Positions 1 to 4,957 of a stretch of 6,122 bases of DNA are shown here, one piece after another (position 1 is the stretch's first letter; every line of letters starts with the position of its first letter). Source of the stretch: Candidatus Thorarchaeota archaeon. Its GTDB lineage: Archaea > Asgardarchaeota > Thorarchaeia > Thorarchaeales > Thorarchaeaceae. The DNA lies in the NCBI GenBank assembly GCA_016839245.1, contig JAEOUN010000041.1:1-6122 (forward strand). The letters run 5' to 3'. A program made the position numbers and the translations under genes. The notes below the pieces were generated by a model that worked only from the letters and a program-made list of their open reading frames with translations, made no database searches and was not told where the DNA came from.

Positions 1-9
1 CCAAAAGAC

Positions 10-405
10 ATGAACATTATAGTCCTGGGATGTATGCAATGTTGTTATGCAGCATCCGACCTCGCGGGAACCATGAAGTTGCAGTACGATGTGACGAGCA
101 GGCTCATCAGGATGCCATGCACCGCAAGGTTAGACATTAATTTCATACTCAAGGCATTACAGGAAGGAGCGGACGGAGTACTGGTGGTCGGGTGTCACCC
201 TGGCGACTGCGCATACAAGACTGGAAACTTGGGAGCAGAGAGAAGAGTCAGATTTGCGCGAAAACTGATCGCCCAACTGGGCCTTGACGAGAACAGAGTC
301 AAGATGGTGTTTGTGAGTGCGGCTGAGGGTGACAAGTTTGCCTCAGAGATCAATAAGTACGCTGAAGAGATCCGAAAGATAGGACCGAATCCAATCCGTC
401 TATGA
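10..405 (+). CDS. mvhD: Methyl-viologen-reducing hydrogenase delta subunit (MvhD/FlpD family), copy 1
   Basis: This is a FlpD/MvhD-family iron-sulfur protein (Pfam PF02662 by recognition). In characterised systems MvhD carries a [2Fe-2S] cluster and passes electrons from the MvhAG hydrogenase, or another donor, to HdrA of heterodisulfide reductase in the cytoplasm. The 131 residues show the family pattern: CxxC at C8/C11 followed by YAASDLAG (13-20), C37 in MPCTARLD, the GCHPGDC signature with C62 and C67, NLGAERR (about 73-79), and the C-terminal GPNP. C12 is an extra cysteine next to C11. The ATG at 10 has no visible Shine-Dalgarno, and the in-frame codons before it (Pro-Lys-Asp) stay open to the window edge. 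The real start could therefore lie upstream, or this could be the C-terminal domain of a longer fusion such as HdrA-MvhD. No mvhA, mvhG or hdr gene is visible downstream. The gene ends 4 bases from the convergent regulator gene. Family call is firm; the start is not. Confidence 0.9.
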   Translation: MNIIVLGCMQCCYAASDLAGTMKLQYDVTSRLIRMPCTARLDINFILKALQEGADGVLVVGCHPGDCAYKTGNLGAERRVRFARKLIAQLGLDENRVKMVFVSAAEGDKFASEINKYAEEIRKIGPNPIRL

Positions 406-409
406 TTAG

Positions 410-712
410 TCAAGATGGCATATCATTTGCAGCATTAATCTCATCTAGAGTCCAACCAGCTTTTACACGTTCTGCAACAATGACTCCACTAGGGGAGAGA
501 GAATATGCCTCGAATTTTCCTTTTTTTAGAATGAGATAGCCTTCTGTAGCAAGTTGACGCATTCGTTTTTTCAATTTAGAAACAGGATACTTGTCACGGT
601 ACTCTCGTGGAGTACAAAACTTGAGAATCCGTTCAATATTTCCATGAAATCGACCTATCCTCGACTCATCGTACATGCAGACGATGAGTTTGATGTCGAT
701 AGAGTCGAGCAT
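410..712 (-). CDS. Small winged helix-turn-helix protein, putative transcriptional regulator
   Basis: The 100-residue protein has the layout of a small archaeal winged-HTH regulator. Helices run through about 4-15 and 23-33. A basic helix (about 45-57, with SKLKKRMRQLATEGYL leading into it) would be the recognition helix. A hairpin-like wing follows (KKGKFEAYSLS, about 63-73), then a final helix with the SPSGVIVAERV pattern typical of wHTH C-termini. The target is unknown. The ATG at 712 is supported by a TATA box centred about 26 bases upstream, which would put the transcription start at or next to the ATG and give a leaderless mRNA. The gene is convergent with mvhD copy 1 across a 4-base gap and divergent from the double-HTH gene at 918. 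Its early coding region holds two competing inverted repeats that could be an operator or RNA element. DNA binding is inferred from fold pattern only. Confidence 0.7.
   Translation of the reverse strand: MLDSIDIKLIVCMYDESRIGRFHGNIERILKFCTPREYRDKYPVSKLKKRMRQLATEGYLILKKGKFEAYSLSPSGVIVAERVKAGWTLDEINAANDMPS
660..709 (-). repeat. Competing inverted repeats inside the 5' end of the winged-HTH gene
   Basis: ACTCATCGT (664-672) and ACGATGAGT (681-689) form a perfect 9-bp inverted repeat with an 8-base loop. CTCGACTC (660-667) and GAGTCGAG (702-709) form a second perfect 8-bp inverted repeat that shares bases 664-667 with the first. In the minus-strand transcript, one 3' segment (672 down to 660) can thus pair with either of two 5' segments. 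Both fall within about 52 bases of the predicted leaderless start. They could be an operator for autoregulation, an mRNA fold that affects translation, or chance within coding sequence. Confidence 0.5.
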
Positions 713-733
713 AATACCTGTATAACATACTTG

Positions 734-743
734 CTTATAAAAG
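734..743 (-). promoter_or_regulatory. TATA box of the winged-HTH gene (leaderless promoter)
   Basis: On the minus strand CTTTTATAAG lies with its centre about 26 bases before the ATG at 712. This is the usual archaeal spacing from TATA centre to transcription start, so transcription should begin at or within a base or two of the start codon. No Shine-Dalgarno is needed or seen. Confidence 0.6.
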
Positions 744-815
744 CGACGGTATTATAATGCGTTTGGCGCTAATAATAATGTATAATAGCATTCAACCAAT
801 GAATACATATATAGC

Positions 816-829
816 TTATACGTATAAAA
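816..829 (+). promoter_or_regulatory. Palindromic TATA element in the divergent 713-917 intergenic region
   Basis: TTATACGTATAA (816-827) is a perfect 12-bp palindrome and overlaps TATAAAA (823-829), the best TATA box for the plus-strand gene at 918. Transcription from it would start near 852, giving a leader of roughly 65 bases. Because the palindrome reads the same both ways, it could also serve as an operator or support minus-strand initiation. The rest of 713-917 is AT-rich, with repeated TATAAT/ATAATA words and no ORF. Confidence 0.45.
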
Positions 830-906
830 CAATTACAACTACGGTGTTATGGACGTTTATTTCATCGTCATTAGTCACATCACAAAATAGTATCGTCGCC
901 AGGGAA

Positions 907-911
907 GAGGT
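907..911 (+). promoter_or_regulatory. Shine-Dalgarno for the double-HTH gene at 918
   Basis: GAGGT stands 6 bases before the ATG at 918 and matches the archaeal anti-Shine-Dalgarno core. It fixes the start of this gene and fits a transcript with a leader, unlike the leaderless neighbours. Confidence 0.6.
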
Positions 912-917
912 AAGAAA

Positions 918-1592
918 ATGAGTCAATCTAAACGGACAACCTTCGAGGAAGCCATAGACCAAATCCTGAAAGTAGTAATGGTAGAATCGCCTATAACGGT
1001 CAAAACAATATCCGACCTCAGTGAAATTGATCCAAGAACTGTGACGAGGATATTAGAGTTCTTGATAAATTCACAGGAGGATTTCGCTAAGACCACCATA
1101 AGGATACTTGAAGGAAAATGGGGTAAGGTTGTCTGGAAAAGAGATAGAATAGACAAGTCCAAGCTACCCGAAGGCATAAGAGATTGGTACATCAAGAGAC
1201 GGTTCTTCGGTGAAGAATGCCAAGAAGATGTACCTGAAAATCAAATTCAGAATATGTTCGATGATGTCAAAAGAACCTCAATTGAGGAAGTTGTGCACAG
1301 AATCTATGTCGCACTTGAAATCGAAGATGATATCACCTTAGCAGAATTGTCTAGAAGAACAAAAACTAATCGTAGGACTATAAATCGTGCATTAGAATTG
1401 ATCTTGAAATACCAAGATAGAATGGCAGAAGGGCATATCACAAAGAAGGATCTTGTGATATGGAGAGAGCGTCCTAAACTTCACGAACTTGATGAAACAT
1501 CATTGAAATATCTTCTAAAGATGTGGTATTGCTCTGACAAAGATGGTAGCATACCTGATGATAAGGAGCGAGAGCTATTACAGCTTGCATAG
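918..1592 (+). CDS. Double-HTH protein A, putative DNA-binding regulator with internal duplication
   Basis: I do not recognise a named family. The 224-residue protein consists of two copies of one unit. Residues 5-61 align without gaps to 118-174: both start KRT[TS]xEE, then have an acidic-to-IT turn, then a helix-turn-helix-like stretch ending RT[VI]xRxLE and a Q-[ED] position, with the DPRTVTRILE and NRRTINRALE helices as likely recognition helices. After the first unit comes a beta/wing-like segment (ILEGKWGKVVWKR, 63-75) and the conserved LPEGIRDWYIKRRFF (83-97). The second unit has the matching LVIWRER and LDETSLKYLLKMWY. There is no signal peptide, membrane segment or metal-binding cluster. 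A clear SD supports the start. The next gene is a paralogue. A role as a transcription factor or other DNA-binding protein is inferred from the repeated HTH pattern. Confidence 0.75.
   Translation: MSQSKRTTFEEAIDQILKVVMVESPITVKTISDLSEIDPRTVTRILEFLINSQEDFAKTTIRILEGKWGKVVWKRDRIDKSKLPEGIRDWYIKRRFFGEECQEDVPENQIQNMFDDVKRTSIEEVVHRIYVALEIEDDITLAELSRRTKTNRRTINRALELILKYQDRMAEGHITKKDLVIWRERPKLHELDETSLKYLLKMWYCSDKDGSIPDDKERELLQLA
1434..1462. repeat. Perfect 10-bp inverted repeat within double-HTH gene A
   Basis: CATATCACAA (1434-1443) is matched by TTGTGATATG (1453-1462) across a 9-base loop. It lies in the part of the gene encoding the end of the second HTH unit. It could be a hairpin in the mRNA or a dimeric protein binding site, or it could be fortuitous. 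Confidence 0.5.
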
Positions 1593-1606
1593 TAATAGTT
1601 CTCACC

Positions 1607-1614
1607 TTTTTTTT
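1607..1614 (+). terminator. Poly-T terminator after double-HTH gene A
   Basis: A run of eight T residues begins 14 bases after the stop codon of the 918 gene. Archaeal RNA polymerase terminates at such U-tracts without needing a hairpin. It immediately precedes the TATA box of the next gene, so the two paralogues are probably separate transcription units. Confidence 0.55.
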
Positions 1615-1618
1615 GGAA

Positions 1619-1624
1619 TATAAA
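1619..1624 (+). promoter_or_regulatory. TATA box of double-HTH gene B
   Basis: TATAAA within GGAATATAAACC is centred about 44 bases before the ATG at 1666. It predicts a start near 1648 and an 18-base leader. No convincing Shine-Dalgarno is present in that leader. Confidence 0.5.
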
Positions 1625-1665
1625 CCTAAATGATGTTGCACAAGACAAACTAAGTTGGATACATT

Positions 1666-2355
1666 ATGAAAAAGCGAAAGAGAACCTCAGTAGAAGATGC
1701 ACTTGAAATCATACTAAAGCAGTTGCCTAAAGACACGCCTTTAACGATAAGCGAGATTGCCGGTGAAACGGATCTCAGCTGGAATGTTGTTGACCGAGCA
1801 ACAAACCTCGCTATGAATGTCCAGAACTATTTCCATGCCAATAAGATCGAGGTCTTGGGAGGGAAAGGTCGCAAGATAGTGCTTGTCGAGTTACGGATTG
1901 ATCTGACAAGACTTCCCGACAAGGTCAGAGAGTGGTTCATCCATGAGAAGTTCTTCAAGGGGAAGGAGAAGAATCACTACACTACCGATGAGGCAAGAGA
2001 GATTCTTGGGACTGAGACTGAGAATGAAGACAGGACCAAGTTTGAGAATGCAATCCAGAGTGTCATAGATGCTCTCGAACTTGAGGATGAGCTCTCTGTT
2101 CTTGAGCTCTCAAAGCGGATTGAGATCAATCGGAGAACGATAGAGAGAGTTCTGGATTTCTTCCTCAAGTTTCAGGACTATTTCGCTAACTCCTACCTGA
2201 AGAAGATTGAAGGGAGTCTGGTTCTCAGAGAATACCCAGATATCTATGCTTTAGATGAAACTAGAATGATTCATCTTCTCAAGAAATTATATCTTCCACA
2301 TCTCAAAGAAGACCTTCCTGAGGAAAAAGAACGAGCTTTGTTTCAGACAGCATGA
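1666..2355 (+). CDS. Double-HTH protein B, paralogue of the 918 gene
   Basis: The 229-residue paralogue of the preceding gene has the same two-unit plan. Unit 1 starts KRTSVEDALEIILK (5-18), has an HTH-like region about 24-52, a GGKGRKIVLVE wing-like strand (65-75), and LPDKVREWFIHEKFF (83-97), which matches LPEGIRDWYIKRRFF of protein A. Unit 2 starts DRTKFENAI (122-130), carries NRRTIERVLDFFLKFQDYF (155-173; NRRTI is shared exactly with protein A), and ends with LDETRMIHLLKKLY. The two proteins also share a C-terminal pattern of Asp/Pro-Glu-Lys-Glu-Arg. A charged linker (about 98-121) separates the units. It is predicted cytosolic with no membrane segment. It arose by gene duplication after the internal duplication. 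A DNA-binding role is inferred; the family is not recognised by name. Confidence 0.75.
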   Translation: MKKRKRTSVEDALEIILKQLPKDTPLTISEIAGETDLSWNVVDRATNLAMNVQNYFHANKIEVLGGKGRKIVLVELRIDLTRLPDKVREWFIHEKFFKGKEKNHYTTDEAREILGTETENEDRTKFENAIQSVIDALELEDELSVLELSKRIEINRRTIERVLDFFLKFQDYFANSYLKKIEGSLVLREYPDIYALDETRMIHLLKKLYLPHLKEDLPEEKERALFQTA

Positions 2356-2370
2356 AAAATCAGGTGATTC

Positions 2371-2385
2371 TTTTTCAACCCTTTT
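2371..2385 (+). terminator. T-rich terminator after double-HTH gene B
   Basis: Two short T-tracts (2371-2375 and 2382-2385) lie 16-30 bases after the stop codon. They are weaker than the eight-T run after the first paralogue. The 144-base gap up to 2499 holds only this and the next promoter. Confidence 0.35.
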
Positions 2386-2468
2386 GTACATTCATGATTC
2401 TTATTTCGTAATTTCACAGAACAATTAGCAAACAGAATAAGATGGATCTCTCAAATTATGAAATCATC

Positions 2469-2474
2469 TATAAA
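2469..2474 (+). promoter_or_regulatory. TATA box of the AbiV-like gene
   Basis: TATAAA in CATCTATAAATCC predicts transcription starting near 2498. That is 2 bases before the GTG at 2500 and 8 before the ATG at 2506, so the mRNA should be leaderless or almost so. Confidence 0.55.
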
Positions 2475-2499
2475 TCCTCAATCCTAGCTTGTATAGGAC

Positions 2500-3162
2500 G
2501 TGGTTATGATGGAGAGACGACTGATTCCATTAGATGTTTACAAAGAAGCTATGGACGAGAGTCTAAAGAACGCTGTAGCATTGATTCAGGCATCTATAGC
2601 AGTAGCGAATGATGCATCAAAAGTGCATGGGTTGTTACTATCAGGTTTAGCATCAGAAGAGATTGCCAAAGCATATGCATGTTTGCTAGTAGCTTCAAAA
2701 CTTATCCCCAGAAATCATCCTTTGATTGAATATCAGAATAAGAAGAGTGTTTTTCGAAACCATGATGTTAAAAATGAACTAATGACAACAATGGGAGCAA
2801 CATTACTACTTGCAGGATATAAAAAGACAAAACCTGGAGAGTCATTCATTCCAGATAGGGGAGAAATGTTTGGAATGGGTCTTGTTGCAAATTACATGGG
2901 TTCTGAAAGTACAAAAATACGGTCCGATAGAATGTATGTAGATATTCGGAAGAATAAAACTAGGAAATTTGAAGTTCTAAGTCCAATGAAAATGGAAACT
3001 GATGGTTTTGTGTTGGATCACAAATTATCCGAAATCATGATTGCACAAATTCTTCATTTGTACGAATTATTCACCACAGAAGAATTTCAACAGGATATTG
3101 AGAAACATCGTGCAAAACTACGTCAATTTGATACACAGAGTCCTACAAACCCTGAGTGGTAA
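2500..3162 (+). CDS. AbiV-like HEPN protein (abortive-infection family)
   Basis: This resembles the AbiV branch of the HEPN superfamily, described in lactococci as a phage abortive-infection factor that blocks phage translation. The 220 residues are mostly helical. SGLASEEIAKAYA (48-60) matches the conserved helix with paired glutamates and lysine. FRNHDVKNE (85-93) provides the Arg-Asn-x-His-type element expected for a HEPN RNase-like site. KIRSDRMYVDIRKN (139-152) matches the (K/R)xxxxYVD motif of AbiV, followed by a Ser-Pro turn at 161-162. The acidic and basic C-terminal helix is variable. No signal peptide is seen; the hydrophobic stretches fit a helical core. Possible starts are GTG 2500, ATG 2506 and ATG 2509; the TATA spacing slightly favours the earliest. 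No antitoxin-type partner is adjacent, though two HTH genes lie just upstream. RNase activity and phage defence are inferred from family resemblance, not shown. Confidence 0.65.
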   Translation: MVMMERRLIPLDVYKEAMDESLKNAVALIQASIAVANDASKVHGLLLSGLASEEIAKAYACLLVASKLIPRNHPLIEYQNKKSVFRNHDVKNELMTTMGATLLLAGYKKTKPGESFIPDRGEMFGMGLVANYMGSESTKIRSDRMYVDIRKNKTRKFEVLSPMKMETDGFVLDHKLSEIMIAQILHLYELFTTEEFQQDIEKHRAKLRQFDTQSPTNPEW

Positions 3163-3190
3163 CTGGTCAGCTATTCCCTTTTCGGCTCTT

Positions 3191-3219
3191 TTATGTACTG
3201 AATGACATGCAGTATATGA
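3191..3219. other. Convergent intergenic region with a possible hairpin
   Basis: The 98-base gap between the AbiV-like gene and the convergent propeller gene holds a possible stem of about 10 bp: TACTG (3196-3200) with CAGTA (3210-3214), extended outward with two G-U pairs to 3191/3219, and a 9-base loop. Short T-tracts (about 3178-3191) precede it on the plus strand and could end AbiV transcription. There is no ORF. Confidence 0.3.
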
Positions 3220-3260
3220 TAGGTGATTCAATCTGTTGTAGCATTTTCAGTATCCAAATC

Positions 3261-4424
3261 CTATTCATCTTTTTTTCCACTTGTCCAACACTGTATTGTA
3301 ATAGCTATCCATGCAGTAATGAATGCGAGTCCGGGAACGTATATTTGAATCCAAAATGTGGAGGTTGTCTGCCACCAATTTGGGTGAACTTGAAACTCCG
3401 CCTTATTGAGAATATAAACTCCAGAATCAGTTGCAGCAAGAACAGCATCATTCTTAGAATAAACCGCATTAACCCGTGTTGTCTTAAGGGGAAGTCCTGT
3501 AATAATCCTATCAACTGTGTCATATACTACAAGTCCTGATTCAGTTCCAATGTAGAGTATTCGTGCAGCATGGTCAAGCCATAACGTGGTAATTGAATCA
3601 GAAGGTAATCCTTGGTGTGTAGTCAAATGGATATCTTCAATATAATCTGTTTCTTCTTTGGAATAAACATGTAATCCATCTTTCCTTCCTATGTATATTG
3701 TTTCAAAATCGTTTTCACAAGCAGCGGCAGGACGAGCTCTATAGACTTCTCCAAGTGATTTTAGATATGCCAATGTTTTATTCTCTATGGGATCATACAC
3801 TCCAAAACCACTTTCCGTGGTTATTAGAACCTTATTCAGTCCAGAATCTATTGATTCGATTTGCCCGTATTGGAGTGTGGATAGATTAGCCATACTAATT
3901 TGTTCCCCCTGCATATTATAGACATACATATTCTGCCGGTAAGTAACATATGCACGTGTGATATCTGCATTGGAACAAATCATTACTTCATCATCAATAT
4001 AAATATCAGAAATCGAAAAGAGGCTGGTGTAGTAAAGTTCTGTCATTTTTCCAATTACAACTGGTGTTCGATTCATAACTGATAATATTGATGGAATCGG
4101 AGTATATGGCGAGTAGGCCCAATCTGTTAAATCAAAAATGGAAGATGATTGCCCACTAGAATTTGTAAAGATGGAGTATGAGTCTTCATCCAGTAATCTA
4201 TAAACGAACATCCCATCTTGGCTACCTCCTATTATTATTGTTCCACTATCGTTTTCGTATGATGCAAATGAATTGACTCCAGTAGTAAATTCGACACTAG
4301 TATCGATGAACTCATAGTTAGGTGAAACAATAGTTGGGGTTATGTATGCCAATATTGGAGGTGAAATGAGTACTATTCCAAGGAAAAATAATCCTATCAC
4401 TTGTTGTTTTTTGCTAAATGCCAT
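3261..4424 (-). CDS. Secreted, C-terminally membrane-anchored beta-propeller protein
   Basis: The 387-residue protein starts with a basic-hydrophobic signal sequence (KKQQ, then about 9-27). It ends with one predicted transmembrane helix (about 358-379) and a short charged tail, KKDE. The body lies outside the cell with a C-in anchor. It carries at least six blade-like repeats of the form hydrophobic-x-G-x-x-x-G-hydrophobic-x-V-Y near 63-75, 158-170, 199-211, 242-254, 289-302 and 328-339. GLPSDSITTLWLD (272-284) followed by YIGTESGLVVYD is a classic regulator-propeller (Reg_prop) motif. Such propellers serve as ectodomains of sensor kinases in bacteria, but here there is no kinase or other cytoplasmic domain. 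Several N-glycosylation sequons fit an archaeal surface protein. A ligand or partner-binding role is likely but unknown. The TATA spacing supports the ATG at 4424. Confidence 0.75.
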   Translation of the reverse strand: MAFSKKQQVIGLFFLGIVLISPPILAYITPTIVSPNYEFIDTSVEFTTGVNSFASYENDSGTIIIGGSQDGMFVYRLLDEDSYSIFTNSSGQSSSIFDLTDWAYSPYTPIPSILSVMNRTPVVIGKMTELYYTSLFSISDIYIDDEVMICSNADITRAYVTYRQNMYVYNMQGEQISMANLSTLQYGQIESIDSGLNKVLITTESGFGVYDPIENKTLAYLKSLGEVYRARPAAACENDFETIYIGRKDGLHVYSKEETDYIEDIHLTTHQGLPSDSITTLWLDHAARILYIGTESGLVVYDTVDRIITGLPLKTTRVNAVYSKNDAVLAATDSGVYILNKAEFQVHPNWWQTTSTFWIQIYVPGLAFITAWIAITIQCWTSGKKDE

Positions 4425-4432
4425 ACTTCCTG

Positions 4433-4458
4433 TTATAAATCATGGATTATATTTTTTT
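4433..4458. promoter_or_regulatory. Interlocked divergent promoters of the propeller gene and mvhD copy 2
   Basis: Two TATA boxes face away from each other within 20 bases. On the plus strand TTATAAAT (4433-4440) predicts a start near 4463, close to the ATG at 4467. On the minus strand ATATAA (4452-4447), preceded by a seven-A run, predicts a start at about 4424, exactly the propeller ATG. Each TATA box lies inside the other promoter's start-proximal region. Two preinitiation complexes could hardly assemble together. Confidence 0.5.
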
Positions 4459-4488
4459 AGCTTATCATGATTATTAGGTATATCAGAA

Positions 4489-4863
4489 ATGTTGCAATGC
4501 ATGTACGCCGCCTCCGACCTTGCAGGGACCATGAAGTTGCAGTACGATGTGACGAGCAGGATCATCCGAATGCCATGCACTGCGAGACTGGACATCAACT
4601 TCATTCTGAAGGCACTGCAGGAGGGAGCAGACGGAGTGTTAGTAGTGGGATGTCATCCTGGCGACTGTGCATACAAGACCGGGAACCTGGGCGCAGAGAG
4701 AAGGGTTCGATTCACAAGAAAGTTGATTGCCCAGTTAGGGCTTGACGAGAACAGAGTCAAGATGGTGTTTGTGAGTGCGGCTGAGGGTGATAAGTTTGCA
4801 AAGGAGATTAATGACTTTGCTGAGGAGATTCGAAAGATTGGACCGAATCCAATAAGACTGTAG
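4489..4863 (+). CDS. mvhD: MvhD/FlpD family protein, copy 2, with eroded N-terminus
   Basis: This second MvhD-type protein (124 residues) differs from copy 1 at only five positions over the shared 118 residues from Tyr6: L-to-I, A-to-T, S-to-K, K-to-D and Y-to-F. It keeps the GCHPGDC signature (C55, C60), C30 in MPCTARLD, and C4. The N-terminus is abnormal. The codon matching Cys8 of copy 1 is here the ATG at 4489, so the first cysteine of CxxC is gone, and C12 is replaced by Met. An in-frame TGA at 4468 blocks any upstream extension. A promoter-proximal ATG at 4467 matches the position of copy 1's start but is one base out of frame, so it reads a 92-codon nonsense frame to 4745. Either translation starts at 4489 and gives a protein with a missing cluster ligand, or this is a young pseudogene, or there is a base error. 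The very low amino-acid change argues for long-lasting function. Confidence 0.7.
   Translation: MLQCMYAASDLAGTMKLQYDVTSRIIRMPCTARLDINFILKALQEGADGVLVVGCHPGDCAYKTGNLGAERRVRFTRKLIAQLGLDENRVKMVFVSAAEGDKFAKEINDFAEEIRKIGPNPIRL
4495..4863 (+). repeat. Direct repeat of 37-405 (mvhD paralogues about 4.46 kb apart)
   Basis: The segment aligns without gaps to 37-405 in the same orientation. By my count about 49 codons differ silently and 5 differ in amino acid. Two blocks are identical base for base: 4528-4560 with 70-102 (33 bases) and 4741-4790 with 283-332 (50 bases). Recombination between the copies would remove the interval that holds the regulators, the AbiV-like gene and the propeller gene. Confidence 0.85.
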
Positions 4864-4945
4864 TTAATCTGGTTACAGTTGATAGACGCATTAATCTCTT
4901 TTAATCTACAAGAGTTCATAACATCTCAAGTCTCTATACTATATT

Positions 4946-4950
4946 GGGTG
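4946..4950 (+). promoter_or_regulatory. Weak Shine-Dalgarno for the small membrane protein
   Basis: GGGTG stands 7 bases before the ATG at 4958. No well-placed TATA box is evident for this gene. The CTATACTATA stretch at 4934-4943 is too close for a transcript that includes this site. The gene may therefore be read through from mvhD copy 2, 94 bases upstream. That gap also carries three TTAATCT words (4864, 4891, 4901). Confidence 0.35.
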
Positions 4951-4957
4951 TTGATAG

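Noticed and set aside
195..413. Minus-strand 72-codon frame opposite mvhD copy 1 and its counterpart at 4653-4919
   Set aside because: Both are antisense shadows. They look alike only because the sense genes are paralogous, and they lack promoters or a recognisable protein pattern.
923..1195. Minus-strand frame of 90 codons inside double-HTH gene A
   Set aside because: Antisense shadow. The sense frame has a Shine-Dalgarno, an internal repeat and a paralogue.
2089..2112. Repeated GAGCTCTC words
   Set aside because: Explained by the repeated Glu-Leu-Ser codons of the encoded protein.
3156..3539. 127-codon plus-strand frame overlapping the propeller gene
   Set aside because: Cysteine-rich, low-complexity translation opposite a well-supported gene; no start signals.
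4467..4745. 92-codon plus-strand frame starting at the promoter-proximal ATG
   Set aside because: It is the +1 frame over mvhD copy 2 and its protein is Arg/His-rich with no family pattern. It matters as evidence for the frame slip, not as a gene.
4864..4907. Three TTAATCT words as a possible CRISPR-like or iteron array
   Set aside because: Only 7 bases long with unequal spacing (27 and 10), in AT-rich sequence; not enough for an array.
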